In this document: piece by piece, positions 63,874 to 64,000 of the stretch
Layout: the number at the start of each line of letters is the position of its first letter
Numbering within the stretch: the stretch's first letter is position 1
Source: an uncultured Ilumatobacter sp.
GTDB taxonomy: Bacteria > Actinomycetota > Acidimicrobiia > Acidimicrobiales > Ilumatobacteraceae
Assembly (NCBI GenBank): GCA_937919625.1
Contig: CALFRK010000060.1
Coordinates: forward strand, 1 to 64,000
Length of the DNA: 64,000 bases
Direction: 5' to 3'
The notes under the pieces: generated by a model
Seen by the model: the letters and a program-made list of their open reading frames with translations, nothing else
Databases searched by the model: none
Told to the model about the DNA's origin: nothing
Program-made: the position numbers and the translations under genes

Positions 63874-64000
63874 TCACAGCAGATTGCTCAGAGCGTGGAT
63901 CGCGATGCCGGCCAGACCGCCTACCAGGGTGCCGTTGATCCGGATGAACTGCAGGTCGCGGCCAACCTGGAGTTCCATCTTTTGGGCGGTCACGTCGCCG
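63874..64000 (-). CDS. DUF445-family membrane protein, C-terminal end (partial)
   Basis: Only the last 41 codons are in the window; the gene continues beyond the right edge. The sequence KMELQVGRDLQFIRINGT followed by LVGGLAGIAIHALSNLL is the typical C-terminus of DUF445 (YjiN-like) proteins, ending in a TM helix. The function of the family is unknown. Confidence 0.75.
   Translation of the reverse strand, partial: GDVTAQKMELQVGRDLQFIRINGTLVGGLAGIAIHALSNLL

Overview
The window is chromosomal DNA from a high-GC actinobacterium, most likely a member of the Acidimicrobiia (Ilumatobacter-like). The evidence is a mycothiol synthase, two F420-type luciferase-like monooxygenases, DUF3499 and Septum_form proteins, an SDR/HAD-IB fusion, pervasive GTG starts, and many genes that appear to be leaderless. 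The lineage is an inference from gene content. I see no rRNA, insertion sequence, prophage, CRISPR array or replication origin. Genes are tightly packed and no gene-free stretch exceeds 300 bases.

Layout. 1-7.3 kb: a truncated membrane protein, then glutamate synthase gltB-gltD and a LysM lipoprotein. 7.3-14.2 kb: a four-gene minus-strand operon (acyl reductase/HAD fusion, Zn alcohol dehydrogenase, LarA-like nickel-pincer protein, PlsC-type acyltransferase). It diverges from a TetR gene across a perfect operator, and it is the best candidate here for an undescribed system. 14.2-20.9 kb: ATC-hydrolase-like protein, divergent ddl/murF, an MFS exporter, a 54-residue zinc-ribbon protein, a PCD-VOC fusion, an LLM oxidoreductase and ArfB. 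21-23.3 kb: a CopC / polytopic membrane protein / cupredoxin-like lipoprotein locus. 23.5-30.8 kb: P450, methyltransferase, alanine dehydrogenase with a divergent Lrp regulator, aldehyde dehydrogenase, 2-hydroxyacid dehydrogenase, Septum_form protein and tRNA-Val(CAC). 31-39.2 kb: PNPOx-like, DUF3499, SRPBCC, ABC ATPase, M23 peptidase, rlmN-pepF-mshD and nth. 39.2-39.7 kb: a candidate structured RNA with a strong terminator and a small divergent gene. 39.7-43.6 kb: hisC-hisB-hisH-hisA-hisF. 43.6-53.3 kb: an FGGY kinase with an S1P-lyase-like PLP enzyme, TetR, a USP-like/GNAT pair, a second LLM enzyme, a crotonase, an AKR and an acyl-CoA ligase. 53.4-64 kb: VOC, DUF2157/GDYXXLXY, a lone GroES, hisI-trpE, MBL hydrolase, YgfZ, M50-like protease, pyruvate phosphate dikinase and the end of a DUF445 gene.

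Two organisation-level signals stand out. First, at least 23 genes carry a TANNNT hexamer 6-9 nt upstream of the start codon, usually without a Shine-Dalgarno, which is the signature of leaderless transcripts; I used it to choose several starts. Second, at least five intergenic palindromes share a YCTGR loop on stems of differing sequence, so they look like a dispersed small repeat family. Most metabolic genes are housekeeping: ammonia assimilation, His and Trp synthesis, peptidoglycan precursors and central carbon metabolism.
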